From Phycomyces blakesleeanus NRRL 1555(-) (Eukaryota > Mucoromycota > Mucoromycetes > Mucorales > Phycomycetaceae): 64,000 nt of DNA. Within the stretch, counting starts at the first letter, position 1. Each line of letters begins with the position of its first letter. Location: contig NW_017265151.1 in NCBI RefSeq assembly GCF_001638985.1, positions 621,757 through 685,756 of the forward strand, written 5' to 3'. The translations under genes and the position numbers were made by a program. A model generated the notes under the pieces. The model did no database searches, was not told the origin of the DNA, and saw only the letters and a list, made by a program, of their open reading frames with translations. Below, in pieces: positions 34,190 through 43,930 of the stretch.

Positions 34190-34210
34190 TATAGAATTCA
34201 AAGTAAAAAA

Positions 34211-34631
34211 TGTGAAGTTTTATAGAATAAAATCAACAGTAAAAAGATTGAGATGTATATAAGAATACTTTGAGACTGTATATAGGTTGCCTTTATTAAA
34301 GAATACAAAGTTGTCCTTTTTATATCAAAACACGATCTGCTTTGTCAGTCACATCTTAATTTCTTAAGTCTGAGTTCATTTAGATATTAGAGAGCTGGTA
34401 CTGCTATGTTTATAATTTAATCTAATTGCAGTGTCCTCATATTAACTCAGTACTTACTGAGCTGTCATAATTACAGTACTTACTGTAATTAATTATTGGT
34501 CTTATTGATTTACCATAAGTAAAATAAATAAATTATTCATTTGTTCTTGTAATGATAGCTGTTTTACTATAATAATAGGAATATGTTCTTAGATGTAATA
34601 AATCCAACAACCAAGTGTCTGGATCACCACA
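34211..34631 (-). repeat. Gypsy-B 5' LTR (minus-strand sense)
   Basis: This 421-bp LTR is nearly identical to the copy at 28807-29227. In element sense it ends CTTCACA and is followed by TTTTTTACTTTGAATTC before the gag ATG. A TGG-starting tRNA primer site is not present at this boundary. Confidence 0.95.
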
Positions 34632-34636
34632 GTTGC

Positions 34637-35659
34637 TATTACAGAAGAACAGGTGGAGCAAATGACATATGAGAAAAAAGCCAAACTGATTCAGCAAGAC
34701 CTAATAACATGTGCACAATACTTTGACTATCGATTTAGACAGCTGAAGAAAACATAGAAAGCATCATATGGGCCTTTGGAAATCATTCCATTAATGAATA
34801 TTACTTCCAAATAGAATTCCAGCATAGAGGCTCGCCTCATGTTCATATGCTTGTATGGCTTGAGGGCGCTCCAAAGTACGAACCTGATCAATGGACAGAC
34901 GAATCTGTTCATGAGGATATGAAAAGAAAAATCTGTGAATTTGTTGATAGTATGATTACTTGTAAGAGACAATGTGGTGAAATACTGCATCATCAACAGG
35001 AATATTGCTGTAACGAGGACACCTGGAAAGAATTGCTGAAAAGGCAATGTCATATGCACACATCTACTTGCCAAAGAAAAAGAAACAATATTACAATTTG
35101 CAGATTTAATATTCTATTTTATCCTATGGACAGAACTCAGATATTATGCCCAATAACTGAAAACGAAGGTCTATCAGAAACTACGATTACCAAATTAAAG
35201 CAAAATATGACTCGCATCAAAGGATATCTCCAAGAACATTATGAAGCTCTTCAAATGTCAGCCATGAGTTTTGATGGTTTCTTAATAGCTGTTGATATCA
35301 CATCTATTGATGAATACATACTCTCTATCCGCAATACTCTTAAAATGAACAAAATCATGATAAAACGACAACCGAATGAAGTCATGATAAATAATTATAA
35401 CGAAAAAATTTTCAGTATGTTCAGATCAAATATGAATATTCAATTCATTCTCGATCCATATGCTTGCTGCGCATATGTAGTTGACTATATAAACAAGGCT
35501 GATAGAGGCTTAAGTAAGACGCTTGAAGAAATTTACAATAAGCACAAAGATGACAGTAGCTCGACACCTTTTAATATGATGAGGTCACTTGCTGCGACCT
35601 ATTACAATGCTAGTAAGATATCTGCTCAAGAAGCAGCATACAACTTACTACAAATTTGA
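34637..35659 (+). pseudogene. Helentron RepHel, Rep (HUH) part
   Basis: After Gypsy-B the frame resumes as ITEEQVEQMTYEKKAK, then CAQYFDYRFRQL. Near 34740 the frame shifts, and the protein continues FGNHSINEYYFQIEFQHRGS with the HUH motif PHVHMLVWLEGAPKY. Cys/His-rich segments (CKRQCGEILHHQQEYCC, KRQCHMHTSTCQRKRN) and YVVDYINKADRGLSKTLEEI follow, the last carrying the conserved Rep tyrosines. The frame ends in TGA at 35657-35659. This is the nuclease that initiates rolling-circle replication. It differs clearly in sequence from Helitrons 1-5. Confidence 0.85.
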
Positions 35660-36520
35660 ATGTCAGAAGCAAGCACAGCTACAGTATTTATACCAACAAG
35701 CAGACCAGAAAACCGACTCCACATATTAAAGAAGCAGTCTGAACTTGTAGCAATGGATCCCAATTCTACCAGCTGCTTTGAACCAGGATTAATTGAGCAT
35801 TACATTTGTAGGCCCCAAGATTTGAAGAATTTGATCTTGGCACAGTTTGCTGCTTATTTTGAGTTTTCAAAAAAGCAACTATCAAGAAATACTGCAACTA
35901 ATTATATCAATCACAATGACATAAATAATGATACTTATTATAAGCCCATAGAAGACCAAGAAGATCATATTCAACAGAATAATAACGAAAACACACTTTA
36001 TGGAGAGCCAGGCCAAGTGTATTGTCTTTTGGAAAACCAAGGCTACATTAGAAAAAGAACTAAGCCGCATGTCCTACGTTACTACAAGTTTAATATTGAT
36101 CAAGATGCTGACGAGTACTTTTGTTGCTTATTGATACTGTTCAAAAGTTGGAGAAATGAAGAAGAAGACCTTTTAAGTATCAACTGCAAGGAAGTTTTTC
36201 TAGAGAATTCTGAGACTATTCTGCTAGCAAAAAAAGAATTTTGTCAGGTTGATGATGATGTACTAGAAGATTATTTTGAAATGGCTTCACTTGAACGTAG
36301 TAACATGGATACAGAAAGAGAAGATGAACCCATTGGAAACACAGATACCCTGGCCTCACCTATTGCTGAAAACGATTTCAGACGTTACACGCTAGATATT
36401 GATGACAATGAAGAAGGAGAGTATCACAGAACAACAGATTTAACAATCGAATTAAATCCAAATGGAGCTACACAGAACAATCGATTAACCTACCTTGAAA
36501 AAATCAATATTCCAAAGTGA
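35660..36520 (+). pseudogene. Helentron RepHel, linker between Rep and helicase
   Basis: The frame is open from after the TGA at 35659 to a TGA at 36520. It begins with MSEASTATVFIPTSRPENRL and includes the PHVLRYYKFNIDQDADEYFC motif, followed by LLILFKSWRNEEEDLL, a conserved linker region of Helitron proteins. The C-terminal half is acidic and low in complexity. No separate catalytic motif is seen. It is part of one interrupted polypeptide rather than an independent gene. Confidence 0.75.
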
Positions 36521-38190
36521 TTAAATAATACTGAATATCAAGAGCTTTTATCAATGCTGAACTTGCAGCAGAGACAATACTTGTACCATGTTACTGATCA
36601 TATTCGTAAGAGCAACAGCTCTATATATGATCAACAACATACACTGTTTTATTATTTTGTAATGGGAGGAGCTGGCACTGGAAAAAGTCTATTGATAAAA
36701 GCACTTTATCAAAGTCTTTTCCGTGAGTTTGACAAAACAAGAGAAAGAGATATGAGCACACCATCCATACTTCTTTGTGCTCCAACAGGAAAGGCTGCTT
36801 TCAACATATCTGCTCAAACTTTGCACAATGCCTTCCATCTTCCTGTCACACAACGTGGAAAAGAAGGTCTTTCCTCACTCTCATCTGACGTCTCCCATTC
36901 AATGGGTGTTGCACTTGCAGACCTGAAAGTGGTTAATATTGACGAAATCAGTATGGTAGGAGAGACACTATTTGGAAGGGTTGATTGAAGACTTCGAGAT
37001 ATTTTTGATAGATCAGTTCCTTTTGGTGGAAAATCAGTTATTGTATTTGGTGACTTCCTACAACTTCCACCAGTTGGGGACACACCACTTTACAGCACCA
37101 GCCATGCAAGAGATACAAATCCATTTGTATTCTTATTTGGGTATAAGATCTGGGATTTGTTTAAAGTTTATAAATTAACGGAGATAATGTGACAAAGAGA
37201 CGATGTTCCATTTGCAGTAGCCTTAAACAACATGGCAATTGAGTCAATGACTGAAGGCGATATTCATATCCTCCAAAGTCGAGTGGCTTCAATAACTCCT
37301 GAAGATTCAATGGAAATTAGTACTGGCAGAAGAACATTACCTTCAAGCCTTGTAGCTCAAGAAAAAAATTTATCTGAAAGCAGTAACCAAAAGCCAATAT
37401 ATCTGTTTAACACAAATGCATACGATCAGCAAACAAACCAACACATACTTACCAGCTTGAATACTGAAGGTGCAATCTCCAAATCCTTTGACCAAGTAAC
37501 TGGACATTGCAGGGATAGCACTGCTATTCAAAGACTCATACATTCTGCCGATGATCATGCAAAGCAATCCAATGTTCAGGGTCTGATAAAAACGCTTTTG
37601 CTAAAAATAAGTGGAAAATATATGATGACTGGAAACCTAGATACAGCAGATGGACTTGTCAATGGTGCAACTAGAATCTTGAAGAGGATTGATTATGGCC
37701 AAAATATTGTACCAGACAGCACTGCCTCTGAAACATCTACTTCTACAGTTTTAAGAAAGCCATTATGATCGTGGATTAGGTTTGATGATGAAAGAAGTGG
37801 GAAGCAGTTGAGGAGACAGCAACAAAGAATTCGATGTAGTCTTGGAATTTCAGACGATCTGATAATGATAGAACCACACTGTAATATAATTCGCAGAAAT
37901 ATCAAAAGTCAGATACATCTAACCCATATACAATTCCCAATTGTTCCAGCTGAAGCACTCACTGTACACAAGTCACAGGGAGGCACATATAAATCAGTTG
38001 TTGTATTTGATCATGGATCACACAGAATGTCTCGATCACTCCTATATGTTGCATGTTCTAGAGCTACTTCTGCAGAAGGTTTAAAGTTAATATGCAAGGG
38101 TAACAGATTTGTTCCACCCAGACCAATAGCAGAAGATCGAAACAATCAATTGAAAAATGAGCTCATTAGACAGCTGACAATACAGTTGGG
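36521..38190 (+). pseudogene. Helentron Pif1-like helicase part
   Basis: The helicase has Walker A (FYYFVMGGAGTGKSLLIKAL), motif Ia (LLCAPTGKAAFNISAQTLHN), Walker B-like VVNIDEISMVGETLFGR, GDFLQLPPVGDTPLY, and late motifs VPAEALTVHKSQGGTYKSVV and LLYVACSRATSAEGLKL. Stops at 36986 (RVD*RLR), 37189 (EIM*QRD) and 37766 (KPL*SWI) fall at likely Trp or Arg positions. All three are TGA. The helicase would unwind DNA for strand displacement. Confidence 0.85.
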
Positions 38191-38903
38191 ATTATCATTT
38201 AGCCAACTACAAAAGCAAGAAACAAGTGATTATATACAGCTAATTTCACATAATGTACAAAGCTTGAGGGTACATATAAACTAGATAATCAGCAATCAAG
38301 TATACTTACCATCTGATATTATTCTTTGCAATAAAACTTGGACACTGCCTAATAATGAAGAATATGATATTCCAAACTTCACCATGATATCTCGCATAGA
38401 TAGCCATTCAACCAATGCACGAGTTTCTGGTTCTTGCTGCTATATTCGTAGCTCTCTTTTACCTAGTACAAACAACTCAAATGACAATTTTTTGGTTTAT
38501 ACAACCAGTTCCAGAATGTTTATTGATGAAGCAGGTGGATCAACAAGCATATCATTATTTATATTAAGCAGCAACTTATATTGCAGCATATATGTATCCC
38601 CACTATGCCAACTAAATACCTTGATGGAAGCACTAGAATTTGTTGTTAGTCATACATATATGCATATAACCATTGCTGGTGACTTTAATGTTGATTTCAC
38701 AAAAGAATCGATCAAGAAAAACGACACTACTTCAATTTATGAATAGCAGAAATATGACTACTACACTCCCTAACACTATTCAATTAACAACAAGCCAGAA
38801 TACTCTCATTGACAACATCTTTTCAACTATGCCAGTGCTGGATTCAGAAAGATACATATCTTTGACCAGTTACCATTCTCCTTTGTGGGCAAAATTTATG
38901 TAA
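38191..38903 (+). pseudogene. Helentron C-terminal endonuclease/exonuclease/phosphatase (EEP) domain
   Basis: Directly after the helicase, in the same frame, come LISHNVQSLRVH, DIILCNKTWTLPNNEEYDI, GSCCYIRSSLLP, the core motif TIAGDFNVDFTKES, and after a frameshift IDNIFSTMPVLD and ISLTSYHSPLWAKFM. HNVQSL, the ...TW segment, GDFN and the S-x-H-P-like ending are the landmarks of the apurinic-like EEP nuclease family. The metal-binding Glu expected in LxETW is Lys here (NKTW), a G-to-A change. A TAG interrupts near 38284 (HIN*IIS). Such a domain is the hallmark of Helentrons, as opposed to canonical Helitrons. Confidence 0.8.
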
Positions 38904-39158
38904 ATTATGCTAATTATTTTATACTATTCTTTATGCTTTTACTTTTTACTTATTTACGTAATTATATTTACATGCCTACTTCTCTATGTTTTCTGTTCTC
39001 TATGCTTCATGTTTTTCTATACAAATAAAACCAAAATAAAGTCACACAAGAAAAAAGAGAAAACCAAGTATATTGGAATATAGAACGCCTTACTTGATAT
39101 AGACTTTGGTCTAAGCCAAGATAGTTTCTTCTTTGCGCTTTTTCATTAGTTTACTCCA
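38904..39158 (+). other. 3' flank of the Helentron coding region
   Basis: A/T-rich sequence with AATAAAACC and AAATAAAGTC, plausible polyadenylation signals, near 39024-39045. No open frame. I could not identify a Helentron 3' hairpin here. Confidence 0.4.
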
Positions 39159-40063
39159 ATGTATAGCAATACCAGCAGCAGCAGCAGCATCAGCACCCAG
39201 AAAAAAGTGTTGTCCAACGGCTCACTTGTGTTTGGCCCAAAGGCTATTCACAAGCATGTCCCAAAGCTGTTGAGACACACAATTCTAGTTAGATTAGCCA
39301 AAACTAATCTAGCCAAAGTTTTTGATCAAAAGATCAAAAAAGTGAAAATGATTGGTAAGTCATGTCTCTATATAATAATAGATAAACAATATAATATTAA
39401 TCAATAATATATCTATAGCACCAGACCTGCCCAAGGGGCTTAAGCGACGATTGAAGAAAGAAAATGAGAATAGAAGAAGCAGGAATAATAATAAGAGATA
39501 TTGATGCAAGAGAAGCAGAAAGAAGAAGAAGAGCAGAAAGAAGATATGTAGAAAGAGTAAGAAGAGCAGAAAGAAGAAGAAGCCAAGCAGAAAGAGACAA
39601 AGAAAGAAGAAGAGAAGAAGAAAGAAGAGATGAAGAAGATGGTGATTATGAAGATGATGAAGATGATTAAGATGATTATGAAGATGATGAAGATGATGAA
39701 GATGATTATGAAGATGATGATGAAGATGAAGAAGAAGAAGTAGTAGTGAAGAAAAAAGAAGAAGAAGAAAAAGTAGAAGTGAAGGAAGAAGAAGAAGTAG
39801 AAGTAAAAGAAGAAGAAGATGAAGAAGAAGAAGAAGAGAGAGAAGAAGATGATGAAGAAGATGATGAAGAAGAAGAAAGCGAGGAGTTCTTTGATGCAGA
39901 AGAAGATGCCAGCTATGATGTTGATGACGAGTACGAAGCTGAAACAGCACACCAACAGCCACAACCGCCCACCCAACCTGAAGAGGTTGTGAATAGAAAT
40001 ACAAAATGGCTGACAGTTGCCGGTGTGATTACAACATCTGTAGTCCGGGAATTACTCTTCTGA
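39159..40063 (+). CDS. Hypothetical protein with Arg/Glu- and Asp/Glu-repeat region; likely frameshifted
   Basis: ATG at 39159 starts MYSNTSSSSSISTQKKVLSN and continues GPKAIHKHVPKLLRHTILVR and KTNLAKVFDQKIKKVKMI. A GT-AG intron at 39355-39418 keeps phase and yields APDLPKGLKRRLKKENENRR. The frame then stops, but a neighbouring frame continues with REAERRRRAERRYVERVRRA, then about 130 residues of Asp/Glu/Lys repeats interrupted by one TAA (39668). It ends HQQPQPPTQPEEVVNRNTKW and a short hydrophobic stretch (LTVAGVITTSVV). I do not recognise a function. The intact first exon and splice site suggest a genuine gene captured within, or lying beside, the Helentron. Confidence 0.45.
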
Positions 40064-40463
40064 TGGTAACAAGAAGAGTAATCTCTGGGTACTCTGAAAG
40101 AAGCAACTAACAAAAAAAACTTCTTGTAACAACAGGAAGCAACAAGAAGCAGCAGACTAACAGACTAACATACTAACAAGCAACGGGAACTAACCTTACT
40201 CACAATTAACTACAAACAATTAACTTTTTGAACAACTAACATTATGAGCAACTAACTTTACTAGCAAAATCCAGATCAGAGTCATAGCTAGAGTTAGAAT
40301 TAGAGTCATAGCTAGAGTTAGAATTAGAGTCATAGCTAGTATTAGAATTAGAGTCATAGCTAGTGTTAGAATAAGAGTTATAGCTAGAGTTAGAATTAGT
40401 TATAAGCATAGCCAAAAAAAATCAACTCTTATATATTTTAACCAAAATGTGTTAGTATATATA
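40064..40463. other. AT-rich interval with short direct repeats
   Basis: No gene is seen. The first half has repeated ACTAAC-type words (ACTAACAAGC, ACTAACCTTAC, ACTAACATT). The second half holds the 24-bp tandem repeat annotated separately. Confidence 0.5.
40278..40399. repeat. 24-bp tandem repeat, about five units
   Basis: The unit AGAGTCATAGCTAGAGTTAG+AATT is repeated about five times with single-base variants (GAGTT/GTATT/GTGTT; TCATAG/TTATAG). It has no coding use. Confidence 0.9.
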
Positions 40464-40684
40464 TTAGTAGCTTTGCTCCCCCCTCCCTTTGGGGGGAGAG
40501 GCCATTGGCCTATAAAGTTCTATATGACTTTTCCCTACTGTTAATTGTGTACGGCACACAACTACCAAGTAGTATAGGCCTTATATTTTATTTTATTGAG
40601 AAACAAGTAAGTTAAAGAATACGCGACAAAAGTTATAAGTTGTATGACATGATCTCTAACTTCATCCTGTTTTTTCTAATTAGA
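40464..40684 (-). repeat. Small Helitron-like unit, tandem copy 2
   Basis: On the minus strand it starts TCTAATTAGAAAAAACAGG directly after the CTAG of the neighbouring unit. It ends with a G-rich run, an imperfect hairpin (GGAGC-AAA-GCTAC) and CTAA followed by T. A TC start, a terminal hairpin and CTRR are Helitron marks. It is about 221 bp and non-coding, and its sequence closely matches the adjacent unit. Confidence 0.65.
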
Positions 40685-40893
40685 CTAGGAGCTTTGCTCC
40701 TCCCTTCCTCTCAAAGGGTGAACCCATTGGCCTATGTTAAGCTCTATATGACCTTTCCTTACTGTTAATTGTGTGCCGTACACAATTACCAAGTAGTATA
40801 GGTCTTATATTTTATTTTATTGAGAAACAAGTAAGTTAAAGAATACGTGACAAAAGTTATAAGTTATATGACATGATCTCTAACTTCATCCTG
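40685..40893 (-). repeat. Small Helitron-like unit, tandem copy 1
   Basis: Read on the minus strand, the unit runs from AACAGGATGAAGTTAGAG to a perfect hairpin GGAGC-AAA-GCTCC and CTAG (40688-40685) before T. It is about 90 percent identical by eye to the unit at 40464-40684. Its 5' start merges with the A-run where the Helitron-3/4 helicase breaks off, so its own TC end is not visible. Confidence 0.65.
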
Positions 40894-41801
40894 TTTTTTG
40901 AGGCGAAGATTGTGAGGGGGCAGTGATCCAAGATCAATAGTATTCAAAAATTCAATTGGATATGTCAATAGATCATCTTCACTATTGCCTCGATCAACAC
41001 TCTTGAATTCATGGACTGCATCTGGGAATATATCAAGAAGGATATTGTTGATTGTTGTAATATCATGATTTTTGGGTATAAGTATTGCACAACACATGAG
41101 GAAATCGGCACTTTCTGCATTTGCATTGAGATCAGAGAATACTGCATTAGTCAGGTTGAGTATATTACTGCCAGGGATTAGCATATCTTGAGGAATGGGT
41201 ATGGTGTCTTCCCCGCCAGAACTGAGAATAGTACCCTCGCCAACTTTTAATAGAAATTCAGCAAAGTCTCTGAGTTCATTTGCTTCCTCTGGTATAGTAG
41301 CTTGGGAAATACGCATATTGATTATCAACTTTAATGGAGTAACGCATTGCCAATCACAGGCCTTATTTATACATTGCTCCACAATATAAGCTTTTGATGC
41401 TCTTGGAATTACAGGAAGAACCTGCCAAAAATCACCACCAAATACAACCAATTTTTTACCAAATGGCACTGCTTCGAGTAAGGAGTTTATGGTCTTCATA
41501 ATGTCTTGCATTGAACAGTTGACTGCATTAAATATATCTTTACTAATTATTGACGCCTCGTCCCAAATGATCAGTTCAGTTGCTTTGAGTAAGTTGGCTA
41601 TTTGCAAGTTGACTGATATAGAGCACATAGAGTTATAATGTATTTCAAGTGAAATCTTGAATCTTGAATGTGCAGTTCGTCCACCATCAAGAAGCAATGC
41701 AGCAATACCACTGGTAGCAACTGCAAGAGCAAATTTTCCTTGTTGATGGACATGACACAAAAGAGCATTAAATACAAATGTCTTGCCTGTCCTACAAACA
41801 T
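40894..41801 (-). pseudogene. Helitron-3/4 helicase, N-terminal half
   Basis: This frame matches the Helitron-2 helicase with a few substitutions and shares the same ~0.28-kb deletion just before the P-loop (near 41780). Motifs include TELIIWDEASIISK, GGDFWQVLPVIPRASK and GGEDTIPIPQDMLIPG. Where Helitron-2 has TGA and TAA (18485 and 18523), this copy has CGA and GAA. The frame stays collinear to HNLRLKK and then runs into unrelated sequence at 40893. The missing C-terminus is found at 26606-26156. Confidence 0.85.
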
Positions 41802-42007
41802 CTGTTATACATCTCTTGCGTAGGCTCCAAGAACTGGTCTTGATGTTGAAGTCATTCTGAATGTAAATAGTCTTCTATCATTGAATCTTGGTAGGACATC
41901 CAAAGAGAGAATGGATCAGATAGTCCATAGAAAACCAAAAGAATTGCAAATAGTCGCCTTAGTGAATATGGGAGCTCATATGATTTAGCCTCTTCCATGC
42001 ATTCCTC

Positions 42008-43885
42008 TCATTTCTTGTCATCCATTAACAGTCCTAAAGCTCGACACGCAGCTTGATTTGTTTCATATAGGTGCCCCTCTACTGTCCAAAGATTCTGGAA
42101 GCTTGTAGCACCTGGAACATTAAGAAGCAGTACTCTTAAGAAATATTTTTCTGGGTCTCTTGGAGATATGTTATATATTCTGCCAATTGTTTCTCTGTTA
42201 GATGTTTTGCGTTTTGTCCATTTTTTGTTTTTCTTTGACCAAACGAAGTGAGTTGGAAAATCTATATACAGATATTCCCGTGCTGTTATATTATATGTGT
42301 TATATGAGAACCACCCTGTCAATGTTGTGTTTGTGCTTGCGTTTGATAATTGATGTCGATTTGTAGAATCATAGAAATATACTGGCTGAGAGTTTTCAAG
42401 ATGGATTGCTAGTCTTTGGTGGGTTGGGTGCTCTTGGTGCAGTTTAAATGAGAAAATTCTCCAGCATGCTTCAGAGGCTGGTACATAGTGAGCATCCAGA
42501 AACTCATTGACTTCATTTACAGCTTCTTGCTGAATATTAGTCATATTGATGCTGGTATTGGTGGTGGTACTGGTACTGGTACTGACTGATTGAATTTTTG
42601 CCATAGCTCGATCATAGCCTTTGTATACATATTTGTATAGATATTTTACAGCTGATACAGAAGTGCAGATTTCAACATTGATGTGGGCATCATATTTTGC
42701 ACACAGATATAAATTGTGCAGAACCACCCATCTGTTGTCCAGTGATGCTGAGCCTCTGACTACTGTTATCCCATTATTTCTTCTTTTATACTTTGGATAT
42801 CTAGATCCATCATCGACTGTTTCATCACAAAAATCTTTTGGAAAATTCTTTTTGCATTTACCATTTTCCATGCATGGTGCCTTTGGGTACCTTATACCAC
42901 ATGAACTGTGTAGCATACTACGGCAGACAGTTCTATAGGCCAAGGGTTTTGTGACTGGATCAGGAAATTCAGCAGAAACTATAAGGTCATAGTCTTCTGT
43001 TGTCATTGGTTTGTCATAGCTAGATAGGATCAGAAGAATGTGTGTGTGAGGGAGTCCTTGTTTTTGAAACTCTATGACATATATAAAGGCTTTGACTTTC
43101 CCCAAAACATCTTTCTTTGTCAAGTCGTTCATTAGCTCTTTAAGCTTCATATTGAAAACATAGGAGCAAAGATCTGGTCTGTCTGCTGCTTTTTGGCCTG
43201 CTACAAGTGCATTTGTAATTTCAGGCCAATGCGTATTGTAGGTGAATGTGATGAAAAGATCTGGTTTGCCAAAACGGCGTACGATACTCATTGCATCCTG
43301 GTAGAGCTGGCCCATGTGACGGGGGCTACCAATAAAAGTAGAAGGAAGGATGACACGTCTTCCAATGTTGGCAAAATTGTTATCCTCAACGTTAATAGCA
43401 TCTTGTATTCTACTGTAAAGGTCTACTCGAAGGCAGTTCTGATTACTGGCAAGAAAGTCTATTCTGTTATGTTCAATCTTTGCATATATATCTACAACAA
43501 ATTGCTGGAAAAGTCGGCCAAAGAGATGGAGGAGATGGAGAGAATGAGGACAGTATGTAAGTCGGTTGGAATACCAATGCATAGCACTAACGGTTTTTCC
43601 TGACAAAGATTTTGATTCGATTGTCCATCCGTCCTCACCAGAAAGGAAGAGCAAGACATAATGAAGAGCATCATATGATCTATGATACTCATTTATTTTT
43701 TGTAGCTGGTTGGTTTGTGTGTGCAGTACGATGTCTCTATAAGAACCTCTTTTATTATTTGTAATTAGAATAACAACCTCGTCAGCAATTGGTGCATTAT
43801 ATCTTCTTTGATCTTGGGGACCTTTAGCAACCAAGCATATAGCAACATCTTCTACATGTTCATTCTTCTGTGATACTTGATCCAT
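42008..43885 (-). pseudogene. Helitron-3/4 RepHel, Rep (HUH) part
   Basis: This 625-codon frame is nearly identical to 15591-17468 (for example NEHVED for NKHVED, SRIQDA for SGIQDA, LHQEHPTHQ for LQQEHPSHQ). It has the HUH motif GLPHTHILLIL, VKYLYKYVYKG and ASEACWRIFSF. It ends at the same TGA (42010-42008) as Helitron-2, which shows the mutation was inherited from a common source copy. Confidence 0.9.
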
Positions 43886-43930
43886 TGATCTGAACAGAGA
43901 AACAAAAGGATTTGTCTCTATGAGAATCGA

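Larger units (their letters stand above)
28807..34631 (-). mobile_element. Gypsy-B: apparently intact Ty3/gypsy chromovirus
   Basis: Two 421-bp LTRs (28807-29227 and 34211-34631) flank gag and pol frames without internal stops. GTTGC target duplications lie at 28802-28806 and 34632-34636. I see one difference between the LTRs (C versus T in GATTGAGAYGTATATAAG), so the insertion is very recent. Read on the minus strand the order is LTR, gag, pol (protease, RT, RNase H, integrase, chromodomain), LTR. It interrupts the Helentron Rep frame, which resumes in phase after the second duplication copy. Confidence 0.95.
26609..40893 (+). mobile_element. Composite insertion carrying a Helentron-type element
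   Basis: The block lies between the two halves of Helitron-3/4 and contains a plus-strand Helitron of a different family (26870-38903), Gypsy-B nested inside it, the acidic-repeat gene and two tandem 0.2-kb units at the right end. Once Gypsy-B and its 5-bp duplication are removed, about 8.4 kb remains. TTTTTGA occurs at 26602-26608 and 40895-40901, so a short target duplication is possible, although Helitrons normally make none. I cannot define the termini of the Helentron itself. The block may be more than one insertion. Confidence 0.6.

Noticed and set aside
39360..40004. Long minus-strand Leu/Phe-rich frames opposite the acidic-repeat gene, resembling membrane proteins
   Set aside because: They are the complement of GAA/GAT codon repeats, so hydrophobicity is an artefact.
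40278..40399. CRISPR-like array
   Set aside because: The repeats are directly adjacent with no unique spacers, and the organism is a eukaryote.
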